Assembly (NCBI GenBank): GCA_902780935.1 | Contig: CACZHP010000003.1 | Location: 1-64,000 of the forward strand | Length of the DNA: 64,000 nucleotides | Direction: 5' to 3' | Origin: an uncultured Bacteroidia bacterium | GTDB taxonomy: Bacteria > Bacteroidota > Bacteroidia > Bacteroidales > UBA932 | In this document: positions 34,327 to 42,032 of the stretch, piece by piece | Layout of the letters: every line of letters begins with the position of its first letter | Numbering within the stretch: position 1 is the stretch's first letter | Notes under the pieces: generated by a model | The model's database searches: none | The model's input: the letters and a program-made list of their open reading frames with translations, nothing else | What the model was told of the DNA's origin: nothing | Translations under genes and position numbers: made by a program

Positions 34327-35182
34327 CCAGTTCAGTCCAATGAACCGTACTGTCCCGCCGCCACCAAGTCATCTGTTTCTTCGCATAGTGGCGGGTGTTT
34401 CTTTGGATCAGCCGGATGGCTTCCTCAAGGGGGATCTTGCCGTCGAGGTAGTCGAACATCTCTTTATACCCCACTGTCTGCAGTGCCTGCAGGTCCCGGT
34501 AAGGGAGAAGGGAGCGGACCTCGTCCTCAAGACCAGCGTCAATCATGGACAGGACCCTTTTGTCTATCCTTGAATACAACTCCTCCCTCGGCCTTGTGAG
34601 CCCGATCTTCTCGATCTCGAAATCCCTTTTCTTGCCCCCTGACTTGAATGAGGAGAGCGGCCGGCCGGAGACAAGGCACACCTCCAGGGCCCTCACGACC
34701 CTCTGGCTGTTCTTCTTGTCGATCCTGGAATATGTCAGCGGATCCTTTGTCTCCAGTTCCTTCAAAAGGCTTTCAAGCCCCTCTGAATCAACTCTTTCCC
34801 AGAGAGCCTTCCGCAGCTGAGGATCCCCGTCCGGCAGGTCGTCGAGTCCCTCACACACCGCGTCGATGTAGAACATCGAGCCTCCGGTCATGACGAGGGT
34901 GTCGTGACCTTCCTCGAAGAGAGTGTCAATCAGGGATAAGGCATCCCGCTCATAATCCCCGGCCGTGTAGGCCTGGGTGACGGGGATTGTCTGGATGAAA
35001 TAATGCTTGACCCTAGCGAGCTGTTCCTTGTCGGGGACAGCCGTTCCGATGGACATTTCCTTGTAGATCTGCCTGGAGTCGCAGGAGATGATGGGGGAGC
35101 CGTATTCCAGGGCCTTCCGGACACTGAACTCCGTCTTCCCTACGGCCGTCGGCCCGAGAATGATGACGAGCCGGCGCGGCAT
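34316..35182 (-). CDS. miaA: tRNA dimethylallyltransferase
   Basis: Adds the isopentenyl group to A37 of tRNAs reading UNN codons. 288 residues, starting MPRRLVIILGPTAVGKTEFS with the P-loop GPTAVGKT, followed by the substrate motif SCDSRQIYKEMSIGTA, and the later GGSMFYIDAVCEG and SQRVVRALEV blocks. Slightly shorter than the E. coli enzyme but complete. It follows the pRiA4b-like gene by 3 bases. The next gene downstream has its own promoter. Confidence 0.97.
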   Translation of the reverse strand: MPRRLVIILGPTAVGKTEFSVRKALEYGSPIISCDSRQIYKEMSIGTAVPDKEQLARVKHYFIQTIPVTQAYTAGDYERDALSLIDTLFEEGHDTLVMTGGSMFYIDAVCEGLDDLPDGDPQLRKALWERVDSEGLESLLKELETKDPLTYSRIDKKNSQRVVRALEVCLVSGRPLSSFKSGGKKRDFEIEKIGLTRPREELYSRIDKRVLSMIDAGLEDEVRSLLPYRDLQALQTVGYKEMFDYLDGKIPLEEAIRLIQRNTRHYAKKQMTWWRRDSTVHWTELVDR

Positions 35183-35185
35183 GTG

Positions 35186-35761
35186 TCAGAAATCGAGATC
35201 CTCAGTGCCGTCGAAGACTTCCTTCCCGTCCTCGTCGTCATCGTCTTCTTCGTCGTCCTCGTCCTCATCCTGCTTGTCCTCGTCGCTTCCGGAGCCGAGC
35301 TCTCCCAGCCAGTCGGGTTTCTGTCCGGGAAGGTGGCGCTGGGAGTCGGGGAGATCCTCGAAGGCCACGTAGCCGTTCTCGAACTCGATGGGGTTCGGCC
35401 CTTTGACATCGACGATGACCGGTGAAGGGCCTTTGCCCTCCTCTGTCTCCTCGAGGGTGATGATGACGCTCTTTTTGTTGGGAACGTCGTAGAAATATAT
35501 GAACGAGGCCACTCCCTTCTCGACGGTGTCCTTGACTGTCACCTTGTCCACCGTCCCGGATCCGAGGTCGAAAAGGCCGTAGCGAGCCACGACACCTCCG
35601 TCGGCATCCATCGCCTTGAACATGATCAGCTGGTCCTGAGGGAACTCCATGTCAGCCCTCATCTGCTTGTGAAACTCGTAAAGAGTGGTTCCGGAGTCCA
35701 TCCGGTAGACCCTGTAGAATCCCTTGATCCCTGCAAGGGTAACTCTGAATTGATAAACCAT
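35186..35761 (-). CDS. pRiA4b ORF-3-like protein with acidic tail
   Basis: 191-residue cytoplasmic protein resembling the plasmid pRiA4b ORF-3 (IS1096 TnpR-like) family: YQFRVTLAGIKGFYRVYRMD at the N-terminus and SFIYFYDVPNKKSVIITLEE further on. The start at 35761 is preferred because it opens the conserved domain directly. The last ~40 residues are almost entirely Asp/Glu (about 154-180), reminiscent of nucleic-acid-mimic or chaperone-like tails. Despite the family name, nothing else here suggests a mobile element. It is first in a unit with miaA. Confidence 0.75.
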   Translation of the reverse strand: MVYQFRVTLAGIKGFYRVYRMDSGTTLYEFHKQMRADMEFPQDQLIMFKAMDADGGVVARYGLFDLGSGTVDKVTVKDTVEKGVASFIYFYDVPNKKSVIITLEETEEGKGPSPVIVDVKGPNPIEFENGYVAFEDLPDSQRHLPGQKPDWLGELGSGSDEDKQDEDEDDEEDDDDEDGKEVFDGTEDLDF

Positions 35762-35779
35762 AAAACCCAAATAGTTATT

Positions 35780-35810
35780 CAAAAATACAAAAAATCCCGC
35801 CTCGTTGCAA
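35780..35810 (-). promoter_or_regulatory. Promoter of the pRiA4b-like/miaA unit (TTG, N20, TATTTTTG)
   Basis: Minus-strand TTG at 35808-35810, 20-nt spacer, TATTTTTG at 35780-35787 (exact -7 match). Its -33 TTG is half of the palindrome TTGCAA whose other half serves the divergent yigZ promoter. Confidence 0.6.
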
Positions 35811-35835
35811 AATTATGTGAAAAACGTTAATTTCG
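35805..35835 (+). promoter_or_regulatory. yigZ promoter (TTG, N20, TAATTTCG), near-leaderless
   Basis: Plus-strand TTG at 35805-35807, 20-nt spacer, TAATTTCG at 35828-35835, then TGGAT and the ATG at 35841. The predicted transcription start falls at the start codon. Confidence 0.6.
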
Positions 35836-35840
35836 TGGAT

Positions 35841-36446
35841 ATGATTCAAGACTCCTACCTGAGCGTCCCGTCTTCTGCCGAAGGGCTGTTCAAGGACAAC
35901 GGAAGCCGTTTTATAGCGTTTGCCTATCCCGTTGAGACAGAGGAAGAAGTGAAGGACATCGTGGCTGATTTAAAGAAGCGGTACCACGATGCCCGCCACC
36001 ACTGTTACGCCTACAGGCTGGGATATCAAGGCGACCGTTTCCGGGCCAACGACGACGGGGAACCTTCCGGATCCGCCGGGCGGCCAATCCTCGGGCAGAT
36101 CGATTCCCGGGGGCTCAGTGACACGCTGGTAGTCGTCGTGAGGTATTTCGGGGGGATAAAGCTGGGGATTCCTGGCTTGATCCGTGCCTACAAGACTTCT
36201 TCCGCCGAGGCTCTTGACAATGCGGGAACAGTGGGGAAGATTGCCGGGAAGTGGTTCAAGGTCAGCTTCTCTTACCAGGACATGAACCCTGTCATGAAAG
36301 TCTTGAAAGACATGGATCTCCGCCAAAAAGACCAGGATTTCGGCCTTGGGTGCTCCCTGAAGGTCTGGGTCAGGCTCTCCGCGGAGGCTGACATGATCGA
36401 GAGGCTCTCGGGGATCGGGAGCGTCGCTGTTGAGGAAATACAATAA
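35841..36446 (+). CDS. YigZ/IMPACT-family protein
   Basis: 201-residue member of the YigZ family, related to eukaryotic IMPACT. Start at 35841 ([20 protein letters not shown]) from promoter spacing. The N-terminal UPF0029 domain has the conserved [28 protein letters not shown] and [20 protein letters not shown] blocks; the C-terminal ~65 residues form the smaller second domain. Biochemical function in bacteria is not settled. pyrB begins 13 bases after its stop. Confidence 0.93.
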   Translation: MIQDSYLSVPSSAEGLFKDNGSRFIAFAYPVETEEEVKDIVADLKKRYHDARHHCYAYRLGYQGDRFRANDDGEPSGSAGRPILGQIDSRGLSDTLVVVVRYFGGIKLGIPGLIRAYKTSSAEALDNAGTVGKIAGKWFKVSFSYQDMNPVMKVLKDMDLRQKDQDFGLGCSLKVWVRLSAEADMIERLSGIGSVAVEEIQ

Positions 36447-36459
36447 ATACATATATATT

Positions 36460-37368
36460 ATGCCCAAGAATCTGATTTCTATCCAGGACTTCACCAAAGA
36501 GGAGATACTCCACATCCTGGACATGGCCGCCGGCTTCGAGAAAGACCGCGAGCGTGACTTCCTTACCGGCAAGGTGGTGGCCTGCCTTTTCTTCGAGCCT
36601 TCCACAAGGACGAGGCTGTCTTTCGAGACGGCTGTCAACCGCCTGGGAGCCAGGGTGATAGGCTTCCCTGACAACCGCAACACCAGCCAGACCAAGGGCG
36701 AGACCCTGGAGGACACCATCAGGATTGTCTCCAACTATGTGGACATGATCGTGATGCGTCACCCGATGGCCGGAGCCGCCGACATAGCCGCCTCCGTGGC
36801 GTCCGTGCCGGTCGTCAATGCGGGCGATGGCGCCAACCAGCACCCTTCGCAGACGCTTCTTGACCTCTATGCCATAAAGAAGACCCAAGGCAGGCTTGAC
36901 GGCTTGGACATCAATATGGTCGGCGACCTCAAATATGGCCGGGCGGTCCATTCGCTGGTTGATGCGCTGAGGCATTTCAGCCCCAGGTTCACCTTCACCG
37001 CTCCCGAGGAGCTCGAGATGCCGAGGAAGTATCTTGAGATGCTCAACAAGGATGGGATCCCTTACCGCCAGGTCTCCAGGATAGAGGATGGCCTGAATGA
37101 TTGCGACATCCTCTACATGACCCGCGTGCAGCAGGAGAGGTTCCCGGATCTTTCCGAATATGAGAAGGTCAAGGATGTTTACAGGCTGACGGCCTCCATG
37201 CTTGGAAGAGTTCGTCCGGGGATGAAGGTGATGCATCCGCTGCCGAGGGTCGGGGAAATCGCCGAGGACGTCGACAACACCCCTTACGCCTATTATTTCC
37301 AGCAGGCCGGAGGCGGGATGTATGTCCGCATGGCGATTATCTCATATTTATTGGGTTATTCCTTTTAA
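36460..37368 (+). CDS. pyrB: Aspartate carbamoyltransferase catalytic subunit
   Basis: Commits aspartate and carbamoyl phosphate to pyrimidine synthesis. 302 residues, start at 36460 ([20 protein letters not shown]). Carbamoyl-phosphate site [12 protein letters not shown], then [18 protein letters not shown], and [10 protein letters not shown] near the C-terminus are all intact. The regulatory subunit PyrI, often adjacent in Bacteroidales, is not found downstream; the next gene is serC after a 78-base gap. Confidence 0.97.
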   Translation: MPKNLISIQDFTKEEILHILDMAAGFEKDRERDFLTGKVVACLFFEPSTRTRLSFETAVNRLGARVIGFPDNRNTSQTKGETLEDTIRIVSNYVDMIVMRHPMAGAADIAASVASVPVVNAGDGANQHPSQTLLDLYAIKKTQGRLDGLDINMVGDLKYGRAVHSLVDALRHFSPRFTFTAPEELEMPRKYLEMLNKDGIPYRQVSRIEDGLNDCDILYMTRVQQERFPDLSEYEKVKDVYRLTASMLGRVRPGMKVMHPLPRVGEIAEDVDNTPYAYYFQQAGGGMYVRMAIISYLLGYSF

Positions 37369-37446
37369 ATTACCTATATTTACCCCCGATTCGGTTTTGA
37401 TTCCTAATCACATAAAAAATAACAGTTTAAAATTGTAATATCTGAA

Positions 37447-38520
37447 ATGAAAAAGGTCCATGTTTTCAACGCCGGCCCCTGCCTTCTGCCGCAGGTCGCC
37501 ATCGACAACGCCATCGAGGCTCTGAAAGACTTCAAAGGCACAGGTGTGTCTGTCCTCAGCATCTCCCACCGCACAAAGGAGTGGGATGAGACGATGGATG
37601 AGTGCCGCGCCCTCTGGAGGGAACTCCTTAATATTCCCGACACTCATGAGGTCATCTTCCTCGGCGGCGGCGCATCGCTGCAGTTCCTCTATGTGGCCAT
37701 GAACTACCTTGAGAAGAAGGCCGCCTACCTTGAGACCGGTGTCTGGGCCAAGAAGGCGTTGAAGGAAGCCAAGGGCCTTGGCGACGCTTATGCCCTGGCC
37801 AGCTCCGCCGACAAGAACTACTCCTATATTCCTAAGGGCTACGTGATTCCGACTGACATCGACTACTTCCACATCACCACCAACAACACCATCTACGGTA
37901 CGGAGATCAAGGAAGATATCGACTGCCCCGTCCCCCTCATCGCCGACATGAGCTCCGACATCATGAGCCGTCCGGTTGACGTGAGCAAGTACGACCTCAT
38001 CTACGGAGGTGCCCAGAAGAATGTCGGCCCCGCCGGCGTGATCTTCGCCATCATCAAGAAAGACTCCCTCGGAAGGGTCTCCAGGTATATTCCCACCATG
38101 CTGGACTACCGCACCCACATCGACAAGCTCTCCATGTTCAACACCCCTCCCGTGTTCTCCATCTACATGATGAACGAGACCCTGAAGTGGCTCAAGGGCA
38201 TCGGCGGAGTCGAGGCTATCCACAAGATCGACACCGAGAAGGCCAACCTGCTTTACGGAGAGATCGACCGTAACCCCCTGTTCGTCGGCACTGCCGCCAA
38301 GGAGGATCGCTCTATCATGAACGTCTGCTTCGTCATGGCTCCCGGCTATGAGGCTCTCCAGGACGAGTTCCTCACCTTCGCCAAGGAGCGCGGCATGATC
38401 GGCATCAAGGGCCACCGCTCAGTCGGAGGCTTCAGGGCTTCTCTCTACAACGCCTGCACCCTTGAGGATGTCCAGGCTCTCGTGGACTGCATGAAGGAAT
38501 TCGAGACTCTTAAGAAATAA
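37447..38520 (+). CDS. serC: Phosphoserine aminotransferase
   Basis: Converts 3-phosphohydroxypyruvate and glutamate to phosphoserine and 2-oxoglutarate, the second step of serine synthesis. 357 residues with FNAGPCLLP at the start, [10 protein letters not shown], and the PLP-binding lysine in [14 protein letters not shown]-terminal [13 protein letters not shown] binds substrate phosphate. Strong codon bias suggests high expression. SerA follows 6 bases after its stop, so the pair forms a serine operon. Confidence 0.97.
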   Translation: MKKVHVFNAGPCLLPQVAIDNAIEALKDFKGTGVSVLSISHRTKEWDETMDECRALWRELLNIPDTHEVIFLGGGASLQFLYVAMNYLEKKAAYLETGVWAKKALKEAKGLGDAYALASSADKNYSYIPKGYVIPTDIDYFHITTNNTIYGTEIKEDIDCPVPLIADMSSDIMSRPVDVSKYDLIYGGAQKNVGPAGVIFAIIKKDSLGRVSRYIPTMLDYRTHIDKLSMFNTPPVFSIYMMNETLKWLKGIGGVEAIHKIDTEKANLLYGEIDRNPLFVGTAAKEDRSIMNVCFVMAPGYEALQDEFLTFAKERGMIGIKGHRSVGGFRASLYNACTLEDVQALVDCMKEFETLKK

Positions 38521-38526
38521 TTGGAT

Positions 38527-39447
38527 ATGAAGATATTAGTAGCTACCCAGAAGCCTTTCTCAGCCGCCGCCGTGGCTGGGATCAGGGAGATTGTCGAGGG
38601 AGCCGGCCATGAGTTCGCCGCCCTTGAGAAATATGCCGACGCTTCCGAACTTGTCGCCGCTGTCGCTGACGTTGACGCCCTCATCATCCGTTCTGACAAA
38701 GTCACCGCGGAGGTGCTTGACGCCGCGAAGAACCTGAAGATAGTCGTCCGCGCCGGAGCGGGGTATGACAATGTGGATCTCGCAGCCGCGACCGCCCACA
38801 AGGTAGTCGTGATGAACACTCCCGGACAGAACTCCAACGCCGTGGCCGAGCTGGCTGTCGCCATGATGATATTCATGGCCCGCACCCAGTTCACTCCCGC
38901 CACCGGAAGCGAGGTGCAGGGCAAGAGGCTCGGCATCCAGGCTTTCGGCAATGTGGGCCGTCTGGTCGGTGCCAAGGCCAAGGCTCTCGGAATGGAGATC
39001 CTCGCCCTCGACCCGTTCCTCACTCCCGAGCAGATCGAGGCCGGAGGCGCCAAGCCCGTCTTTGATCTTGGCGAGCTCTATTCCTCCTCGGACTATGTAT
39101 CCATCCATATTCCCGCCCTGCCTTCAACAATCAAGAGCATCGGTTACGACCTCATCACCAAGATGCCCAAAGGAGCTACGCTCGTGAACACCGCTCGTAA
39201 GGAAGTTATTGACGAGGAAGGACTTATGAAGGCTCTTGAGGAGCGTCCCGACCTTAAGTACGTCACCGACGTGATGCCTGACAACTACGAGGCTCTCCGC
39301 GAGAAGTTCGGCATGAGGGTCTTCGCGACTCCCAAGAAGATGGGTGCTCAGACCGCCGAGGCCAACATGAACGCCGGCCTTGCCGCCGCCCGTCAGATCT
39401 GCGACTTTTTCGCCACCGGCAACACCCGTTTCCAGGTCAACAAATAG
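38527..39447 (+). CDS. serA: D-3-phosphoglycerate dehydrogenase (Bacteroidetes short type)
   Basis: NAD-dependent oxidation of 3-phosphoglycerate, first step of serine synthesis. 306 residues, no ACT domain. The start at 38527 (MKILVATQKPFSAAAV) is preferred over the TTG two codons before. NAD fold GIQAFGNVGRLVGAKA, catalytic Arg region in TPGQNSNAVAEL/NTARKEVIDE. At the usual catalytic histidine (PHIG in most D-2-hydroxyacid dehydrogenases) the sequence reads ATPKKMGAQTAEAN, so the His is replaced; I recall the same TPKKMGAQTAEAN in other Bacteroidales enzymes, so it is a subfamily trait rather than damage. Sits between serC and a DUF1015 gene. Confidence 0.93.
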   Translation: MKILVATQKPFSAAAVAGIREIVEGAGHEFAALEKYADASELVAAVADVDALIIRSDKVTAEVLDAAKNLKIVVRAGAGYDNVDLAAATAHKVVVMNTPGQNSNAVAELAVAMMIFMARTQFTPATGSEVQGKRLGIQAFGNVGRLVGAKAKALGMEILALDPFLTPEQIEAGGAKPVFDLGELYSSSDYVSIHIPALPSTIKSIGYDLITKMPKGATLVNTARKEVIDEEGLMKALEERPDLKYVTDVMPDNYEALREKFGMRVFATPKKMGAQTAEANMNAGLAAARQICDFFATGNTRFQVNK

Positions 39448-39452
39448 TCATT

Positions 39453-40694
39453 ATGGTACGAGTAAAACCCTTCGCGGCGATCCGTCCGCCTAAAGATATT
39501 GTCACAGAAGTAGCGGCTCCGCCGTACGATGTCCTTAACTCCGCCGAGGCCAAGGAGATGGCCGGCGAGAAGTCCCTCCTGCATATCACCAAGCCAGAGA
39601 TCGATTTTGAGCCGATGCTCGAGGATCATGACCCTGAGGTCTATGCCAAGGCTGTCGAGAACTTCAAGGCCTGGCAGGCCAAGGGATGGCTCCGCAGGGA
39701 CCCCAAGGAGTGCTATTATGTCTATGCCCAGACCATGGAGGGCCGCACCCAGTACGGCCTCGTGCTCTGCGCCCACACCGACGACTACGCTACCGGAAAG
39801 ATCAAGAAGCATGAGCTCACCCGCAAGGATAAGGAAGACGACCGCATGGTCCATGTCCGCATCCAGAACGCCAACATCGAGCCTGTCTTCTTCGCCTACA
39901 AGGACAACGACATCCTGAACAAGATCGTCGCCCAGACGGTTTTGAGGGAGCCGGAATATAACTTCGTGGATGAGAACAACTTCGGCCACAAGTTCTGGGT
40001 CATCGACGACGACAAGACCATCGACCAGATCACCCGCCTGTTCACCGGTAACGTGGAGGCCTTCTACGTTGCTGACGGCCATCACCGCACCGCCGCCGCT
40101 GCCCGTGTCGGCGCTGAGAAGAGGGCACAGAATCCGAACCACACCGGAGACGAGGAGTACAACTTCTTCATGGCCGTCTGCTTCCCTGAGAGCCAGCTCA
40201 AGATCCTGGACTACAACCGCGTCGTGAAGGATCTGAACGGTCTTTCCTCAGAGGAGTTCCTTGCCGCGTTGGCGAAGGATTTCACTGTGGTAGAGAAGGG
40301 TACGGAAATATATCATCCGGACCATCTCCACAACTTCTCGATGTACCTGGACGGCAAGTGGTATTCCCTTGAGGCCCTCCCTGGAAGGTATGATGATTCC
40401 GATCCTATCGGTGTGCTGGATGTGACCATCCTCTCGAACCTTGTCTTGGATTCCATCCTCGGAATCAAGGATTTGCGTACCGACAAGAGGATCGATTTCG
40501 TCGGCGGTATCAGGGGACTCGGCGAGCTTTCCCGCAGGGTCGATTCAGGTGAGATGAAGGTGGCTTTCGCCCTTTATCCTGTCTCGATGGGCCAACTGAT
40601 CGACATCGCTGACACCGGCAACATCATGCCTCCGAAGACCACCTGGTTCGAGCCCAAGCTCCGCTCAGGCCTCTTCATCCACTCGTTGGATTGA
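39453..40694 (+). CDS. DUF1015-family protein
   Basis: 413-residue conserved protein of the DUF1015 (SpoIVFB-independent HPr-kinase-like annotation in some databases is unreliable) family, commonly placed next to serC and serA in Bacteroidetes. Recognisable blocks: VKPFAAIRPPKDI and VAAPPYDVLNSAEA at the N-terminus, YVADGHHRTAAA near residue 210, and the closing MPPKTTWFEPKLRSGLFIHSL. Starts 5 bases after serA. A role connected with phosphoserine or serine metabolism is suggested by position: related DUF1015 proteins have been proposed as serine kinases, but I cannot confirm that for this one. Confidence 0.88.
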   Translation: MVRVKPFAAIRPPKDIVTEVAAPPYDVLNSAEAKEMAGEKSLLHITKPEIDFEPMLEDHDPEVYAKAVENFKAWQAKGWLRRDPKECYYVYAQTMEGRTQYGLVLCAHTDDYATGKIKKHELTRKDKEDDRMVHVRIQNANIEPVFFAYKDNDILNKIVAQTVLREPEYNFVDENNFGHKFWVIDDDKTIDQITRLFTGNVEAFYVADGHHRTAAAARVGAEKRAQNPNHTGDEEYNFFMAVCFPESQLKILDYNRVVKDLNGLSSEEFLAALAKDFTVVEKGTEIYHPDHLHNFSMYLDGKWYSLEALPGRYDDSDPIGVLDVTILSNLVLDSILGIKDLRTDKRIDFVGGIRGLGELSRRVDSGEMKVAFALYPVSMGQLIDIADTGNIMPPKTTWFEPKLRSGLFIHSLD

Positions 40695-40697
40695 TCA

Positions 40698-41285
40698 TTA
40701 CGCCCATTTATCGGCCGCCACAGGGGTCCGCACGTCGCCCAGATACTGGATCTCAACGACAAACCACTGCCCGGTGCTGGGTTTCTTCCTCAGCTTCACC
40801 GGGCGGGGGTTGTCCGCTCCTCCGGAATGGAGGTACAGGACAGCCCAGTTCTCGTTGTCAAATGAATATGGGGTGGAGGAAACCTTAATCTTATAAGGCT
40901 TTGAAGGCGTGTAGTTGTTAGCCGGAGTGGCACCCTCAAAGAACGAGTTGACCTTGTAGAACTTTCCGTCCATGAAACGGTCGGATATCTGCTGGAGGGC
41001 CATAGGGGTCAGCGGATCGGGCCCTTTCAGGAAGTTCAGCATCTTGATTGATTCTTCCTTGTCGGTCTCAAAGCGTGTGAGCGCCAGGAGCGACAGGGCG
41101 GCTACAGCGTAAACGTCTGACAGCGTCGCCTCCGGAAGAGCCTTGAGGTCGTCCACAGTCTGAGGTAATGACTCAAATGTGTAGGTCTTGCTTTTCCCGC
41201 TGACGGCCTTGCTGACCGTCTGGCTGACTTTGTTCTTGAACAGGCGACCAAGTCCGCCAAGAAGATCCGATACCAGTTTATCCAT
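40698..41285 (-). CDS. Conserved protein of unknown function (DUF6935-like)
   Basis: 195-residue protein, start placed at 41285 (MDKLVSDLLGGLGRLFKNKV); frame extension upstream would only translate repeat DNA. It has a helical N-terminal half and a beta-rich C-terminal half (KPYKIKVSSTPYSFDNENWAV region, then VKLRKKPSTGQWFVVEIQYLGDV). The segment with TPMALQQISDRFMDGKFYKV and a trailing dry DP/WA ending recalls DUF6935 proteins of gut bacteria. No signal peptide. Converges on the DUF1015 gene with 3 bases between. Function unknown. Confidence 0.6.
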   Translation of the reverse strand: MDKLVSDLLGGLGRLFKNKVSQTVSKAVSGKSKTYTFESLPQTVDDLKALPEATLSDVYAVAALSLLALTRFETDKEESIKMLNFLKGPDPLTPMALQQISDRFMDGKFYKVNSFFEGATPANNYTPSKPYKIKVSSTPYSFDNENWAVLYLHSGGADNPRPVKLRKKPSTGQWFVVEIQYLGDVRTPVAADKWA

Positions 41286-41350
41286 AAGTTTTCTCTGATT
41301 TTCCGCAATATACGAAAAAAATCTCATCTCCGGCTTGACAGGCCATCCCC

Positions 41351-41400
41351 CTGTCATCCTGAACATCCCCTCTGTCTTTCTGAGCGCCAGCGAAGAATCT
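41351..41400 (+). repeat. REP-like repeat, one degenerate and one partial copy
   Basis: A partial unit CTGTCATCCTGAACAT at 41351-41366 is followed by a near-complete one at 41372-41400 starting CTGTCTTTCTGAGCG and ending GCGAAGAATCT. They lie just upstream of the DUF6935-like gene and match the repeats at 20491, 46915 and 58702. Confidence 0.6.
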
Positions 41401-41408
41401 ATTGTCAC

Positions 41409-41978
41409 CCTCGTCCCTACTGACAGGACGGTATAGGAAGTCTGGCATTTAATTCCCTGTATATTAATGCTTTAGTTTGTTTTTAAGTTCCGTATTGCAG
41501 GACTTAATAATGTCTTATTATAATGGCATTCAGCCCTTTACCTGCCAGCGTCACGTGTTACATAATATGCGTAGCCAAAGAAGCTCCAAAATGCACACCT
41601 AATATGCTCCAGTCCGGTATCCCTCCAGTGCGGGCAGCACCGAACAGGCGAAGAATAATCCGCAAACCAGAAGCAGGATGAAGAGCCCTCTTGCTTATAC
41701 TCCACTGCCAGCACGGTTTGCCGAAAAGTTGTCCGCGCGATATCTCTCAAGTGGGGAAGCCGGGCATTATATTGAGGAACAAGGTGTGAGATGAACCGCA
41801 AAAAGAGGACAAAATGAGGGTGTGAAGCCACCTGTGGTGGTAATGCGCCCGCAAGACATGTCAAAAACGCAGGTTGACGCCCACCTCCGGCTCCACACAC
41901 CGTATTGCCGTTCAATTATTTGGAGCAGGGTTTTGGATTTGATCCACTATTCCGCTTTCGTTTTCGGCGAATATTCTT
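41409..41978. other. Long non-coding or degenerate stretch before the arabinose genes
   Basis: About 570 bases with no convincing intact gene. On the minus strand a frame ending at 41597 and reading back to about 41694 encodes a hydrophobic segment (LFILLLVCGLFFACSVLPAL, then EGYRTGAY and stop), interrupted upstream by a stop codon; a different frame carries on for another ~70 codons. This looks like the decayed 3' end of a membrane-protein gene, but I cannot name it. Confidence 0.35.
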
Positions 41979-41986
41979 TATATTTG
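41979..41986 (+). promoter_or_regulatory. Promoter -7 box (TATATTTG) of the arabinose operon
   Basis: Exact TAnnTTTG, 46 bases before the GH127 ATG at 42033; predicted leader about 40 nt. No clear -33 TTG and no obvious operator palindrome. Confidence 0.5.
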
Positions 41987-42032
41987 ATAGTTGGAAAAGA
42001 ACCATTTGTTTGACACTAAGAACATCCTTCCG

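Noticed and set aside
35186-35761. pRiA4b/IS1096-named gene as a mobile-element marker
   Set aside because: No transposase, terminal repeats or target duplication nearby; the family name is historical.
41286-41408. A 41-codon extension of the unknown gene at 40698
   Set aside because: Encoded by degenerate REP-like copies; the conserved protein starts at 41285.
41538-41915. A 125-codon minus-strand frame with no promoter
   Set aside because: Composition looks non-coding, and the hydrophobic part is better explained in another frame as a decayed gene end.
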